NCBI GenBank assembly: GCA_034766995.1
Contig: CM068322.1
Coordinates: forward strand, 35,768,939 to 35,832,938
Source: Acanthacorydalis orientalis
Lineage: Eukaryota; Arthropoda; Insecta; Megaloptera; Corydalidae
Direction: 5' to 3'
Length of the DNA stretch: 64,000 nucleotides
The notes under the pieces were generated by a model. The model ran no database searches. It was not told the origin of the DNA and saw nothing but the letters and a program-made list of their open reading frames with translations. The position numbers were made by a program, and so were the translations under genes. Below are positions 12,309-36,092 of this stretch, one piece after another (positions within the stretch are counted from its first letter, which is position 1; each line of letters starts with the position of its first letter).

Positions 12309-13997
12309 GGGCGCGGCGCGCGCGCACGATTGAAACGGAAGTGCGGCGGAGACCGTGCCGTGTGTTCGTTCGTTCGTTTTCATCATTTCTTTGTGGGGTT
12401 TTTTTTTCATCGTCCGAACAGAATGTAGGATCGCGGGTCGGTTCTCTTTTTTATAAAAAAAAAGACGGTCGGGACATCACGCGCACTGGTGCAATTTTAA
12501 CACAGGTCCGAAGACGTGAGGCCATTCATCCATTTTAAAATACAATTTCATATCGAGTGCAGGTCTGTGATTCGGCAGATCGTCGATTGGAACTGGGGAC
12601 GAAGCTTTAACTTTGCCGAAAATCAAATTTTCAAGCCTCGTTTCCCACGGAAGTCCGTACGAAGAAAACATGCTTTTCAGTTATCTGTTTCGAGAAATCC
12701 CGTTGTCGATTTTAAAATTTCAAAGATTTCGACTTTCAAACGAAAATTGCAACCCTGCGCTGCTTCTAAGAAATTCGTCCGAATTTTATAATCGAGAATG
12801 GAATAGTGGATTTCTTCTGAGATTTGAGATACGTGATCGTGTACGAACGAGACAAAAAATACACGGGACGGTATTCGGGGAAGGGTGCGTGAAGCGTTGG
12901 AGATTTTTCCCTGGATGGCAGAAACATACTCGTTTCTACTCTAACCATAGATCAGTAAATATTCATCTGATGTACCAAAAGAATCGAGTACAATAGCCGG
13001 ATCCTCTCGGACTTGCGAATTTTTTTTTCGGCGCAGCAGCTTCCTAGATCTAAAAGAAGTAGTCGACGTTTTTATTTCACATTTCATTCAGATGTTACTA
13101 GAGCCATGAAACATTACTTGCGTAGAAGATTACTGAGGTTATAGTCGATATGAATCGGCACGTGTCGACTAGAGATGAGTACAGACTTCCACTTGTCAAT
13201 ATGACCGCATTAGAGCTCTAGTTTTATACGAACTTTAGACGAATCGAATTGTTCCAGTGAACAATTCAACCACACTGGTCCGTGACAACATGTCAGCAGA
13301 TTAATGCGTTTTAGAAAAATTCTAAATACATCCCTGTCGTATATTCGAATTTCAATAAGGGTAGAAAATTATAAAGATGGCCGTTTAACTTTCGCGCATG
13401 AATTCTTTTTTCAGCCGACAGACGACACAGAAAAGAGAATCGATGCTTGAAAGGGAATCCGGCCGGTGTCCGAATTGAATTGTGGCCGTTTAATTTTCGA
13501 ACCCTGTCGCCGACACTGATTGGAATCTCCGGCGAGCTAACTCGCCCGTTTCAGCCGGGGATCGTCCCTGTACAGTGGACCAGGACGTTGAGACACCGTG
13601 CGACGACGTCCCGACCGTTCGTAAAATCAATAAAACGCGCCGACCGCCGCCGGACGGCGTCGCGTTCCACAGAACGGCGTTCTCGTTCGAGTATCCGACG
13701 ACTTATCTTTTTTTTTTATTTCATTCCCATTAGCGAAACGTAGTCGAGTTTCTAATACTTAAGAGGCCTTAGTGGATGAACTATATCTATATTATAGTAC
13801 GCATACATATATAGAACCTTAAATAGATAGATAGATGGATTATTATATACATATATATAAAAAAAAAACACATGAATACGTTAATTTATTGATGAGATTA
13901 GGTGCATGTAATTTCCTTTCTTTTTGTCGACCTCTAGAAAACAAATATCATATCAGATATACACGAAATACATGTTTATTTCTTATACACACACATA

Positions 13998-14005
<8 letters not shown>

Positions 14006-14080
<75 letters not shown>
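14006..14080. repeat. (AT)n microsatellite
   Basis: About 75 bp of nearly pure AT dinucleotides, preceded by CA repeats, in the presumed Fatp 3' UTR. ORFs reading IYIYIY across it are artefacts. Confidence 0.95.
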
Positions 14081-14085
<5 letters not shown>

Positions 14086-14274
14086 CATTTATTTGTGTGT
14101 ATGGAAAAGTGCAATGTTGAGGTTATGTTCCGTATGCCGGCGGACCAACACATTTGTAAGATAGATACGTAATACGTGACGTATGTGTTTATGTATACGT
14201 TCTTCTGTTGTTTTTAATGAATATGTAAATGTGCTGTTATTTGTTATACTAGATTTTTATACGTAATGTTGATA

Positions 14275-14280
14275 AATAAA
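14275..14280 (+). terminator. Candidate poly(A) signal of Fatp
   Basis: AATAAA followed by a T/GT-rich stretch (about 14293-14320), close to 2 kb after the Fatp stop. This would give a long 3' UTR containing the (AT)n tract near 14.0 kb. Confidence 0.45.
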
Positions 14281-15847
14281 AGAGATAATTATGTTTATTT
14301 TGCTTGTGTGCTGTGTTTTACGTTGACAACATAACGACAGTGTAAACATTCGAACGAACGTTTGTTTTTAAATACGGACGATATGCAGAGTCGATGATTA
14401 AATGCATGTTAGGTTATGTGCAACAATAACTGAAATGACGGTTGGCGGCCGTTTCGAAAACGCGCGTCGTGCAGATCTTTTCGCATGTTCGATAGGTGAG
14501 TGGAATTGTATTTATATGTAAGCAGATTAATTATGAAACTTATTGAACGGTCGTTCGTCCCGGAAAATAAGTACAGGACGTTAATACGTTTTGTGAATGT
14601 GCAGAAGAATCTTTCTGCATATTGGAGTCGAACTACTCTGTTCGAATGGCATTCCTTGCAAAATGTCGATAAAAATACGATGATCGTCTTGTGTGATCGA
14701 GTAGGCCTTTAACCCATTCCCCCTATACTCTGCTAGTAACGAGCGCTGAGACCTGCGACTCGCGGCTTTAAAATAGTTTGATCGTTCCTCGCGATACGGT
14801 TTTTCGCCAAGAGGTGAAACGTTTTTCGTACGGCAGCGCGTTTCTGAAAAAATTCGTCGATCGTCGCGCGTCACGGAAATCGATAAAATGTTGCAAGTTC
14901 GAATGAGTCGCACGGCAATAAAAAAAATCGGAATCGATACGTAACCGAAACCCTTTATCTACTGTCGGGACGTTCTAAATTCTATGAACAGGATCTGATA
15001 TTAAATGATCTATCGTTCAGCTCGTTTTAATTTACAGTGGAGTTTTGCAATCATTGTATTTTTTTTCAAATAACGATCGTGCTATTTGTTGATGAATTAC
15101 AGGCGCGTAAATAAGTAGAACAAATTCATCGATATGAACATTTGTTACCAATTTAACATCAAGAGGCAACGAACAAATCGAGAGAAAACCTCACCCACAA
15201 GAATCGGTCACTATTTATTTATCAGTAACCATAGATAGTAAACAAGTAAAACAAGTAGCAGCGTTACTGACTGTTGACATGCACGAGGGAAAATTTAAAT
15301 GTTTTACTACAACAGTATTTTGATTGTATAGTTATTGAAGTTTTTTTTTTTGGTATTTTTATATACGTGTGTATATTTGGGCGGAAAATTGTAAATGAAA
15401 CTCGTAAATGGACGAAAAACTCGACGTTTAAGTGTTTAAAACTTTTAACTTGAATTATATAACCCAAAGAAATACAACCGTACACTGCACTGTTACATAA
15501 AGGTTTGCATGACGTTTGCGATCAATGCAAACGTGATGTTTATTGTTAGAGCGCATAAGACGATCCGTGTCGGACTGATGAAGAGAGATGCACATACATG
15601 ACCAAATTGCGCTGAAACGAATAATAGCTAGCATATTTCGTGCCCGAATTCTTACAATGTCATTAGAAAGCATGCGAGCAGAAGGGAGCACGATGAGTGC
15701 AATCTATTTGTTACTGCGCTGCGTGCGAAATTTATCTTGATTCGGTGTTAGACAGATGTGCGCTGTTCGCATTTTTTTTTCGAATCGAAAACAAACTAGT
15801 ATCGTCGTTATATACGTTTGAAAAAGTTATCGTTGCACTCGTTTGAA

Positions 15848-16424
15848 ATGAGTACTATCGACCCGACGTATTTCAATCAGTTTTACATCTATCCGTCTTA
15901 TCCGTCCGACCTGGAGTCCGAGTTCGAGGTCGATTACGATATCGGTGAGTAACGAGAATAAAAAATAACGAAGGTGCCCGCACGCGATATACAGAACACG
16001 TTTCGTAACAGAGCAGCAGATCGAAGATGAATACCTGAAACGGAGACGACTCGAAGAGGAGGAGCGGTTACAGAAGAGGAGGGAACGCGACGATGCTTTC
16101 TCGAGACGTTTCGTCGTGCCCGACGAGCCGGGCCTGTACTTCACGTACCTGAATCCGAAACGGATCCACCTGCTGTTCGATCTGACGGAGATGTTCGATA
16201 ACGTAGATCCGGTGTACGTGTACGTCCTGAAAATAAAGTACGACCGGAAGTGGGAGAGGTGGAAGGTCGTCAGACACCGGATGCCCAGCACGGCTCGCGC
16301 GCTCAACGTCTTCGTCGATAGCTACATAAGCGACGAGTTCTTGCTCGAAGCGATTCTCCTGATTTACGAGAACGTTCGCCTCATAGCGCGGTCTCTCTCG
16401 TTGACGAGCGAAGAGTCCGAATAG
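15848..16424 (+). CDS. Unrecognised two-exon protein, 169 residues
   Basis: I do not recognise the family. Exon 1 is 15848-15944 (ATG, donor GTGAGT) and exon 2 is 16012-16424 (acceptor AACAG, stop TAG), separated by a 67-nt intron. The spliced frame is open throughout and third positions are GC-rich like the other genes here. The product begins MSTIDPTYFNQFYIYPSYPS, then has an acidic stretch and a charged segment (EQQIEDEYLKRRRLEEEERL, probably a short coiled coil). A compact domain with many aromatic and aliphatic residues follows (GLYFTYLNPKRIHLLFDL, VYVYVLKIKYDRKWERWKVV). There is no signal peptide or membrane segment. A poly(A) signal AATAAA lies at 16646. The gene converges tail-to-tail on EMC5. 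Splice sites and codon use make it a likely real gene; function unknown. Confidence 0.75.
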
Positions 16425-16645
16425 GCGGCCGGTTTTTTCGAACGAGTACGCGAGACCGGTCGGACCTTCGGACTCTCGTGTTCGATTTTACGATCGAAGT
16501 ATCGTTTCGTGGTATGATTTTTTAACGAAGATACTTTTAGAAATTATTATTACGCTGCCGAGGTATCTATTTTAAATGAACTTTTGTATTTAACCTTGTG
16601 ATATTTTTTATACAGGAAGTATTATTTTTTATATACATTTATACA

Positions 16646-16651
16646 AATAAA
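16646..16651 (+). terminator. Poly(A) signal of the 15.8-kb gene
   Basis: AATAAA about 220 nt after the stop codon at 16424. Its cleavage site would fall very near the end of the convergent EMC5 coding region (16694), so the two 3' ends abut or overlap. Confidence 0.6.
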
Positions 16652-16693
16652 ATATTCGACTAAACACGTTCGTCTGTACCGTTACCGCTTCGT

Positions 16694-17198
16694 TCATTCG
16701 ATATCTTCCAGGATCGATCGGTGTGTCGGCGGCTCGTAGTTCGGGGACAGAACTCTCCCTCGGTGATTGAAAGTGTAAAACGATGAGACGTTTCTGAACG
16801 TCTCCCACGTTTTGTTCTCTAATTCGACGGTAGCTCTTATTTCTTTAAAATCGCCAGCGACGAACATCACTGCGTACAAGACGACGAATAAACTAATAAT
16901 TCCTTGAACGACAATCTGAAAATATGTCTTACTGCCATTGTCTGTCGTGCCAACGACAATCTGTTGTGAAAATTTTAAAGAAACTTACATCTAACGGTAA
17001 CCCATCGAACTCCTGTTCAGTAATTCTAATATATGACCGATCTACAATATAAAAAATACATTTAGCAGTGATTACGGATTTGTATTTATTACTAATGGAT
17101 TAGTACGTACGTTGAGCCGCAGAATAAGCAGCATGGAATAAAGATATAAATCCAGCGACCAATATAAATTTATCAAATGCAGTCGCTGCCATTTTCAT
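16694..17198 (-). CDS. EMC5: ER membrane protein complex subunit 5 (EMC5 / MMGT1)
   Basis: EMC5 is a small two-span membrane subunit of the ER complex that inserts tail-anchored and multi-pass proteins. Three exons on the minus strand: 17198-17111, 17041-16989 and 16915-16694 (stop TGA), with introns of 69 and 73 nt. The spliced product is 120 residues, close to the family's usual length of about 130. It reads MKMAATAFDKFILVAGFISL with HAAYSAAQHRSY after it (first span and loop), then SYIRITEQEFDGLPLD, a second span (IVVQGIISLFVVLYAVMFVA), and the hallmark SFYTFNHRGRVLSPN. A second in-frame ATG two codons downstream (17192) has the better Kozak context (AAAATGG) and may be the true start. The gene is divergent from RpS18 with 418 nt between the start codons, suggesting a shared promoter region. 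Confidence 0.93.
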
Positions 17199-17616
17199 TT
17201 GGATTTATAGATTGATTTTTAATTGTGCAGTAACTTAATTATGTTTTACTCATAATACATGAAACATTCTAACAAGGATTAAAAATTATTTGACATCTAA
17301 CGTGCAATTGTTGCAAGCTTCAGGCAATATTAATCATTACATTAAACTGTTTCGAACTTGCGTTGAAACAAATTATTTTATTTATCGGTTATGTACTTAT
17401 CTTTCGATTTCTAGTAAATGCCGCACGTTAAGTATTTAAATAAAACTTGTTTTTAAATATTTTTCTTCTATACGTAAAATAAGTGACAATACATTTTATA
17501 TTGCGTGTGGCATTGTAAACATTTTGTTGTCACTGATATAAGTGTTTACAATGTTAAGTTAGTGTAGGAGATTCCGGTTCCGGCACCAGTCTCTCAGTTA
17601 ATTTATAAGAATCAAG
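17199..17616. promoter_or_regulatory. Shared promoter region between EMC5 and RpS18
   Basis: AT-rich interval between two divergent start codons (EMC5 leftward, RpS18 rightward). It must hold both promoters and both 5' UTRs. I see no convincing TATA box or TCT-type initiator; the GC-richer patch just upstream of the RpS18 start (about 17570-17600) is the likeliest transcription start area for that gene. Inferred from gene arrangement only. Confidence 0.5.
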
Positions 17617-18616
17617 ATGGTAGGTGTACATGTCTTTTTTTTCAAAAATCCATATTATCGTTGTCCATCCAACATGAATTTCCTTGCTTTTTATTAAATA
17701 ATTGTATCAAATGGTCATTTAAACATCTTCGACCTATTCTATGTTGATGTCAATTGAAAATTTCATTAATAAATTCGGATGTCAATAAAGTGTGGTTATA
17801 TGGAAAACGATCGTGTATTTTTAATTTGTATGTAGAACGAAATTCGATCATATCCGTGCCTTCATACCGATTTGTGAATAGATGGTCGATCCGTCGATTA
17901 ATGTACTCTTGTTTCAGGCGCTGGTAATACCAGAAAAGTTTCAACATATTCTTCGTATCGCGAATACGAATATCGATGGAAAACGTAAAGTTATGTTTGC
18001 GTTGACTGCGATCAAAGGTGTCGGTCGGCGATATGCAAACATAGTATTAAAAAAAGCCGATGTCGATTTAGATAAACGCGCCGGCGAGTGCTCTGAAGAA
18101 GAAGTAGAGAAAATCGTAACCATTATGTTGAATCCACGGCAGTACAAAATTCCAGATTGGTTCCTCAACAGACAAAAGGATATCGTCGATGGAAAATACA
18201 GTCAGGTCGGTTCGAAGTGCAGAGTATAATGCAGTAGCGAGTAATTTGTCCGCACGGAAAACGGTCTTTTCTGGTATTTAATCCGAAAACGACTGGTAGC
18301 ACGTGCTAAATAAAACAGGTGTCGTGACGAGTCGTTTGCGATCGACTAGAGTCGTATAATTTAGTTCACCCACCGTACAATTATATTTATTCGGTGCGCT
18401 TCGCGCGAGAATAAAGTTCGAACTTACCGATTTCATATTCGTTTGCAGCTCACGTCTTCGAATTTAGATTCTAAACTCCGCGACGACTTGGAAAGGATGA
18501 AGAAGATCAGAGCTCATCGTGGTATGAGACATTACTGGGGTCTCCGTGTCCGCGGTCAACACACGAAGACCACAGGCCGTAGAGGACGCACCGTCGGTGT
18601 ATCGAAGAAGAAGTAA
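17617..18616 (+). CDS. RpS18: 40S ribosomal protein S18 (uS13)
   Basis: Component of the head of the small ribosomal subunit, contacting 5S-side proteins of the large subunit and the P-site tRNA. Three coding parts: the start ATG alone (17617-17619, donor GTAGGT immediately after), 17918-18205 and 18449-18616 (TAA). The product is 152 residues, the same length as animal S18, beginning [15 protein letters not shown] and ending [13 protein letters not shown]. Conserved stretches include [20 protein letters not shown] and [20 protein letters not shown]. Splitting the start codon from the rest is common among ribosomal protein genes. The donor at 18206 is GTCGGT, weaker than its neighbours, but the join gives exactly the family sequence ([20 protein letters not shown]). 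Codon use is noticeably more AT-rich than in Fatp. Confidence 0.98.
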
Positions 18617-18684
18617 AACTTCGAAACGTACGTCTTACGTCTCGTTCTTTTTACGCCTTTCGTTTTTCGTTTCATAAATTGTAT

Positions 18685-18690
18685 AATAAA
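18685..18690 (+). terminator. Poly(A) signal of RpS18
   Basis: AATAAA about 70 nt after the RpS18 stop, followed by a GT-rich stretch; typical spacing for a short ribosomal protein 3' UTR. Confidence 0.7.
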
Positions 18691-18801
18691 CGATTCGTAA
18701 ACAATTGATTGTCTTGTATTCATACCCTTTTCGAGATCCTGTCGTTCGGATTTAATACATATATATATATATAAAAAAAACACTACTCGATCGAAATCAT
18801 T

Positions 18802-18807
18802 TTTATT
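18802..18807 (-). terminator. Poly(A) signal of endophilin-B (SH3 form)
   Basis: TTTATT on the plus strand reads AATAAA on the minus strand, about 330 nt after the endophilin-B stop at 19136. RpS18 and endophilin-B therefore converge, with ends about 110 nt apart. Confidence 0.5.
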
Positions 18808-19135
18808 AATATTGTCAACGTCATATTTTCAAGTGATATAATGATATAACATATATACAGAGTATTTTGGAAGAAATATAATTGCACAAATGTTCCACGG
18901 ATGGAAAACGACGAGTAATCTTCGAGCGACCGTGCTAAACCTATGTACACGTATATTATTGCAAAGTCCTATCGTGTAGGCACTGATTTCGTCGATAACT
19001 TTTGAAAATTTCGTAATAAAAAAAAGTACTAGCTCTAGAACGGAATAGAAATCTTAATTCGACCGCTATCGCTCTCGTTATCGTGTTTTCCAACTGACTG
19101 AGCTACAGGAACGTCGTACGAGTACGTACGTGTTC

Positions 19136-30955
<11,820 letters not shown>

Positions 30956-31450
30956 GATCCGTTTTATTATGGCACGAAACTTACTTTTGCTGCTCTACAA
31001 CAGAAAGAAAACAAACACGGCCTTACATGAATCCAACTTGACAGTTCACACATCGACCATAGTATTGATTATAGCGTGTAGATGGAACCGTGTGGCGTGA
31101 GTGGGACACGAGTGCAGAGAAAAGATAAAACTGTCGAGTCACACACGGCGCGGACTTTTCGCGTCTCACTCCGGACGGTCGTCCGCGCGAGCGCTATCTC
31201 TCGCTCGCACGCGGTTCGGCGACGCGCACGCCCGCCGTCCGAGTTATCTTATCGAACGTTCATCCGCTCCTCCTTCGCACGGTTCGCATCACGACGTCTC
31301 TGTCTCGAAACGCGCTGCATGGGGTCACATACGTACGACTCGGGGAACGTTTTCTTTACCGTCGACACCGTCGTCGTTCGTATGGTAGCGTCGCACACGG
31401 GTGTCTTTGTCATCCATCGGGTTCTATTCTTTCTGTTATAAATGTTCGTC
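30956..31450 (-). promoter_or_regulatory. GC-rich upstream region of endophilin-B
   Basis: The bases upstream of the endophilin-B start (plus-strand 31080-31400 especially) are rich in CG dinucleotides and contain no supported gene. Position and composition fit a promoter and 5' UTR. No specific element can be assigned. Confidence 0.4.
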
Positions 31451-32310
31451 GACACGTTGCACATCTGTACGATTTAAATCCGAATGAAACGAAATGAAGA
31501 CGCCGGTTTCTATTATTCAAACATGAAGTCAAAGTTGTGAGATTTTGCAAAGAAATGAAAATGCATGACGTGCCGTTTCTACGAAAACGACATACTTCAT
31601 AACACCGATCTTCATTTGCATGTTTTAACAGCTGAATTGTTTACTTCTGCATGTTTAAATTTTGGCGCGTTTGTTTCTATGCGGTCTATTCGATTAATTT
31701 CGTACATAGCTCATTAATTTCACAACTATAAAACTAAATCGAAACATCCAGAAAAGATACATAGCGATTTTCCTGTACGTCGGCGTTCTAAAGACGATCG
31801 CATTGTCATCGAAACGCGCCTAATTGTAAACAACAATTAAAAATTATCAATAACTAGTTATTGAACACATCTGACCAGAATGTGGGGCGAAAAAAATTAT
31901 TAATTTATGAAAGTGTGTGCAATTTATTTGTAGAATGTCAGACTCGATTAAAACTTAATTCCTCCTACATCCAAAACAATAAAATTTCCCATGAAATGAC
32001 GTTATATTAGTCACAAGTACTGTTTCGTTGTTAATATGTGACAAACTCGAAGATAATGAATGTTTCGGAATCGATGAACGCATTATTTTCTATCTAAAGT
32101 GTTCGGGAAAAGGTGATCGAATGTTTGTTCGATTTTTTTGCCTTTTCACGATTTTTAAGGAAAAATACAATATAAAGTACATTTTGTACATTAATATTAT
32201 CAGCAAATGTCATTATCTTGTTATTTTTTTAATAGAAACAGTTACACCGGAAAATAAAATTGATAGTCGAGGAAATTAAGTGAATATTTATTGCATCCTT
32301 TATGCAATAA

Positions 32311-32371
32311 ATGTAGTTCTGACTCACTAGCTAAATTCCCTTTGAATTTAGCTAGTGAGTCAGAACTACAT
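32311..32371. repeat. Perfect 28-bp inverted repeat with 5-nt loop
   Basis: Arms 32311-32338 and 32344-32371 are exact reverse complements; the loop is CCTTT. It would form a perfect hairpin in DNA or RNA. No mobile element ends are seen around it. Confidence 0.9.
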
Positions 32372-32400
32372 ACATAGTACACAGGTCATAACTGTATTGT

Positions 32401-32528
32401 GTAAATTACAATAATTGTAATTTACTTTTCTACCTGCTCGTAAAACTTGTATCTTGCAACAGAATCTAACGGTCAGTTTACAAAATCCATTACCGTAGAT
32501 AAACTTCTTTATCTACGAATAAAGAAGT
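32401..32528. repeat. Further short inverted repeats
   Basis: 32401-32425 is a 12-bp-arm palindrome with a one-base centre. At 32495-32528 two mutually exclusive hairpins overlap: 8-bp arms 32495-32502/32509-32516 and 10-bp arms 32503-32512/32519-32528. Confidence 0.7.
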
Positions 32529-32965
32529 CTTAGTGCATTACTTCAAAATCGCAGCTGGCCAGTGCATACGATACGATTTTCGTCTGTCTCTCGGCCTGTC
32601 AAAAAGAGTATCGGTTTAAATATTTCATTATCAGTTTCGATGTTCAATTTCAATCGTGTTCTCGATTATAACAAAAAGATACAAAATAGATAAGTGTAAA
32701 ATAGAATCGAATCGTAAGTACATAATATAGATAGATAATCTTTTCTTGTTTTGACCTTATTTGTTTCTTTGTTGTGTTTTCTTTCCTAGGAAAAATCGAT
32801 CATATCTGTGGACGATAGTTATTATATTTGTTCATACACATTATACTAGAATATGATGTATAGTGTCTTCTCTGTTTGGAGAGCACAGCTCGGATCACTC
32901 TTCTTGCTCTATAAGCTTTTCTCGTTTATGCAGAATATTAGTGTGCGACTTGCGGTTTGTGCACC

Positions 32966-33010
32966 TTGATTGGTTTGCACGGCTTTACATTGTTCATGCA
33001 AACCAATCAA
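32966..33010. repeat. 14-bp inverted repeat with 17-nt loop
   Basis: Arms TTGATTGGTTTGCA (32966-32979) and its exact complement (32997-33010). Confidence 0.8.
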
Positions 33011-35825
33011 AACATACATTTTCAGTACCACGTGGTCGTTACTAGCACTGGCGATTGGTTCAAATTCGACATTTCAAGCCGTGCTCGCGTACAATTTTTT
33101 TACTGTTTGTTAAATGAATTTACTTCGTATTAATTGTTTTTTTTTCCACTAAACGCTCTTTAAATGACTATGTTACGAACGACCGTTTACATGACGTTTA
33201 ATAAAATCAAATACGAATAAAATAACACATTTTGTGAATCCGACAATGTTACAAGATAATTCTTAAGATATCTATCTGAAACGCGCCTACAAGTATAGAT
33301 TGTGGTACTGAATATATTGATATTTTAATAACCAATATCTAGCTGAGCCGTGCAAGCTGCTAATTGAGACATATTCGGCTGTGTAAGCAATGCTAGCTCA
33401 GTTCTGGAAGCCTCAAGTTAAGAGATTCGTTTTTAAATATTTTTGCCTGCTATTCTTCTTCTGTCTATAGTTTTAGTAAAATCTATCTCCATTTTTTTCT
33501 ACCAAGTTAAGGCTCAGTTTGTATATTTGGTTTTGAAACATATTTATGTGTCGCTAAAAATTGATTCTACAATTCTGTGTCAATCATTTCGGTTTTTTCG
33601 TGTCCTTTATTCATTTAGTACATTGTGTGTACTTACTTTAGCTGTTTGCCCGCTGGCCTGCTGCCTGTAAGTTCCAATTTTCTCGCTTATTAAATGCGTA
33701 CGTGTGCATATATGTTTATAACAGTTTTTGTGTAAGTATGTCTATGGATGCGTACGATCGTGAGTGTGCGTACGTGACGTGCCCGACAAATATTTATATC
33801 TGGACTGTGTTGTCGGAGAATTACTGACATCCCTGACCTGAATGACTGATGTCCGTTCAGCATCCAGACGAAACGACAAAGTCCATATTTTTGTTGTTGT
33901 TGTTGTCGTCGCGAACACATCGCCGGCCGGAATATGATCCCGTGACCCCCGCCCGTTACAATAACACATCGACACCGTCTCGATCGCCATCTCACGTTCC
34001 GGCGGCGATGCGAATCGCGTCCGCAGAAATCTCGGCCGGCGCTATGGCATGCCGCGTCGTCATAGCGCACCATTCGTTTTTTGCCGCTTCGTCGTTGTTT
34101 CCGCACGCATGTTTAAAATTCGGACCTGTGTCGATTAGACCGGAGCCATTGCACCGAGTTTTTTTTTAAAAAAAAAATAGTATCGAGCGAACTGTGTCTC
34201 GGTAATCAGTTGTTGACGACAGACGGACGGATTTATCAGAAAATTAGAACAGGTTTTTGTACGGAACGAACGTGATCCGTGTGTATTAACGAGACATGAT
34301 CGATTTCAAAAAATCGTTAATCTTCTTTTATATAGATGCTTCATTACCACGAATGAATTATTTTTCCTGGAATGAATTAAACAAGAGAATTTAATTAGGA
34401 TGCCGAAACTGTACTTTCCTAGATTCAATGTTTTATCAATCTATCCGGGAACTACTTGAAAATATTTGGTATTCATTTTTAGAATCGCCGTTTGACGAGT
34501 TTGATAAACAAGTGACATTCTCACAAATGAATTCTTGTTTCGTCCCGAAAACATGTCCGATGAATCGTTTCTGATTGTCGCTTATGCGCATCGTAATTTC
34601 AATGACGATTGAATCATCCTCAGAGCATTAGAGTACTGAAAAGTCTCTCGAATTAAAACAGTTTTAATTATTATCACCGTGAGACAATCTTAAATACGTT
34701 ATCTTGTACCTTGGCGCTCTAAAGATGATGTTGAACGATTGGTTTGGACATTTTTGTTCAAAAAATTTTTTTTATGGTTTGTAGAGTGAGAAAAACATTC
34801 AGTTGCGAACATGGCTTTAACCACAGTTATCCTTCTACTTTTGCTAGTTAATTAATATGACTATGGTGTTTACTTTTATTTCGATTAAAATTAAAAAGTT
34901 TATAATATCGGTCGACCACGGATTTTCCCTATATTTTCAGTCAATAATTGAAAGTAGGCGAGAAAAAAAATATTATTTAAAGTGTTCGAGTATTCTGTTC
35001 TATTTGTTTTTATTAATCTGTTATGTGCATATCACTGCAACAAGACAAAATGATAACAAATGATCGAAACGGTTCCTAGAATAGACTGTCGACTTCGTAC
35101 TCGTCGACACGTACCAAACTAAATCACGAATCGTGTCGATGTGCGCGCCCGGGAATCCGGGTTAAATTCTCGAACAGTCGGCTGCACATTTATTCAACGC
35201 GTTCCGATCGACCGGGTCCAACGAAAGTCCACAGTCCAGTGTGTTGTTTCGGGAATCGACGCGACAACAATATTGACACGGCCGACCGCAGGCAAACATC
35301 AACAACGGCGAAACATCGGCACGGAATTAGTGTCTGTCGGGTCTGTTTGTACGTGACACGACACAGCAATCTTGTAAATGTACTAAAGGTTATATTGACA
35401 GGCGAGAGAAACCGTTCGTAGACGGGCGGGCGACACGCGTTTTAGACGAGTGCCGGCCTATTTCGGACTGCTCGGAACAAGTGTGTCCCGGACACACGAC
35501 TGCCTTAAGGGATTGTTTCCGAGGCACAGTATCAGAGAATAGATTCATGTGCCTTTCAGTACCTTCTGAAAACTATCAGTGTAACGCATAAAAAATGAAC
35601 GAAAATGATTTATTGTACACTTTTGACCAGAAAAGTATTATGTGGTTTGTCGGATGAAAAAGGAATTCATATTTTGTTTCCACTTGACTTTTAGCCAGAC
35701 TAGTGTCACAGTATAACATCTAATGCGGTATTTTCTTTGTTTACTTGTTTCAATGGGGTTTCTGTCGACGGTATATAAAAAACAACATTCGTAGTATTTT
35801 TATAAACCGTCCACATGTCCCCCGC

Positions 35826-36092
35826 ATGTTTCACTGCTACTTCCGAATTCGCTGTTTGCCAGCTAGACGGCCGTGGTATTTGTTTTTAAACAATATCCAG
35901 AGCACGCAATGATCTTTCGCAGCACACCGTTTTTTTTTAAAAAATATACAACTGAAGCATAGAATAACTATCGAATCTACTTTGATCAAGTTGTTATGCA
36001 ATTACAGTTATATTTTCCTGATTGTTGTCAAAATGTGAGTGTTTTTTTTAACTGTTCGATCGTTATCTGCTTATAATAATCAGAATGTTATA
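35826..36092 (+). repeat. Roughly 270-bp direct repeat, copy A
   Basis: Shares an extended diverged alignment with 37492-37777: ATGTTTCACTGCTACTTCC at the left, ATATCCAGAGCACGC and AATATACAACTGA in the middle, GTTCGATCGTTATCT at the right. Non-coding; no terminal repeats seen. Confidence 0.7.

Noticed and set aside
11721..12410. A 229-residue minus-strand open frame
   Set aside because: Antisense to the last Fatp exon and runs into the MITE-like element end.
13924..14172. ORFs reading IYIYIYIY
   Set aside because: They are translations of the (AT)n microsatellite; the same applies at 23.6 and 61.6 kb.
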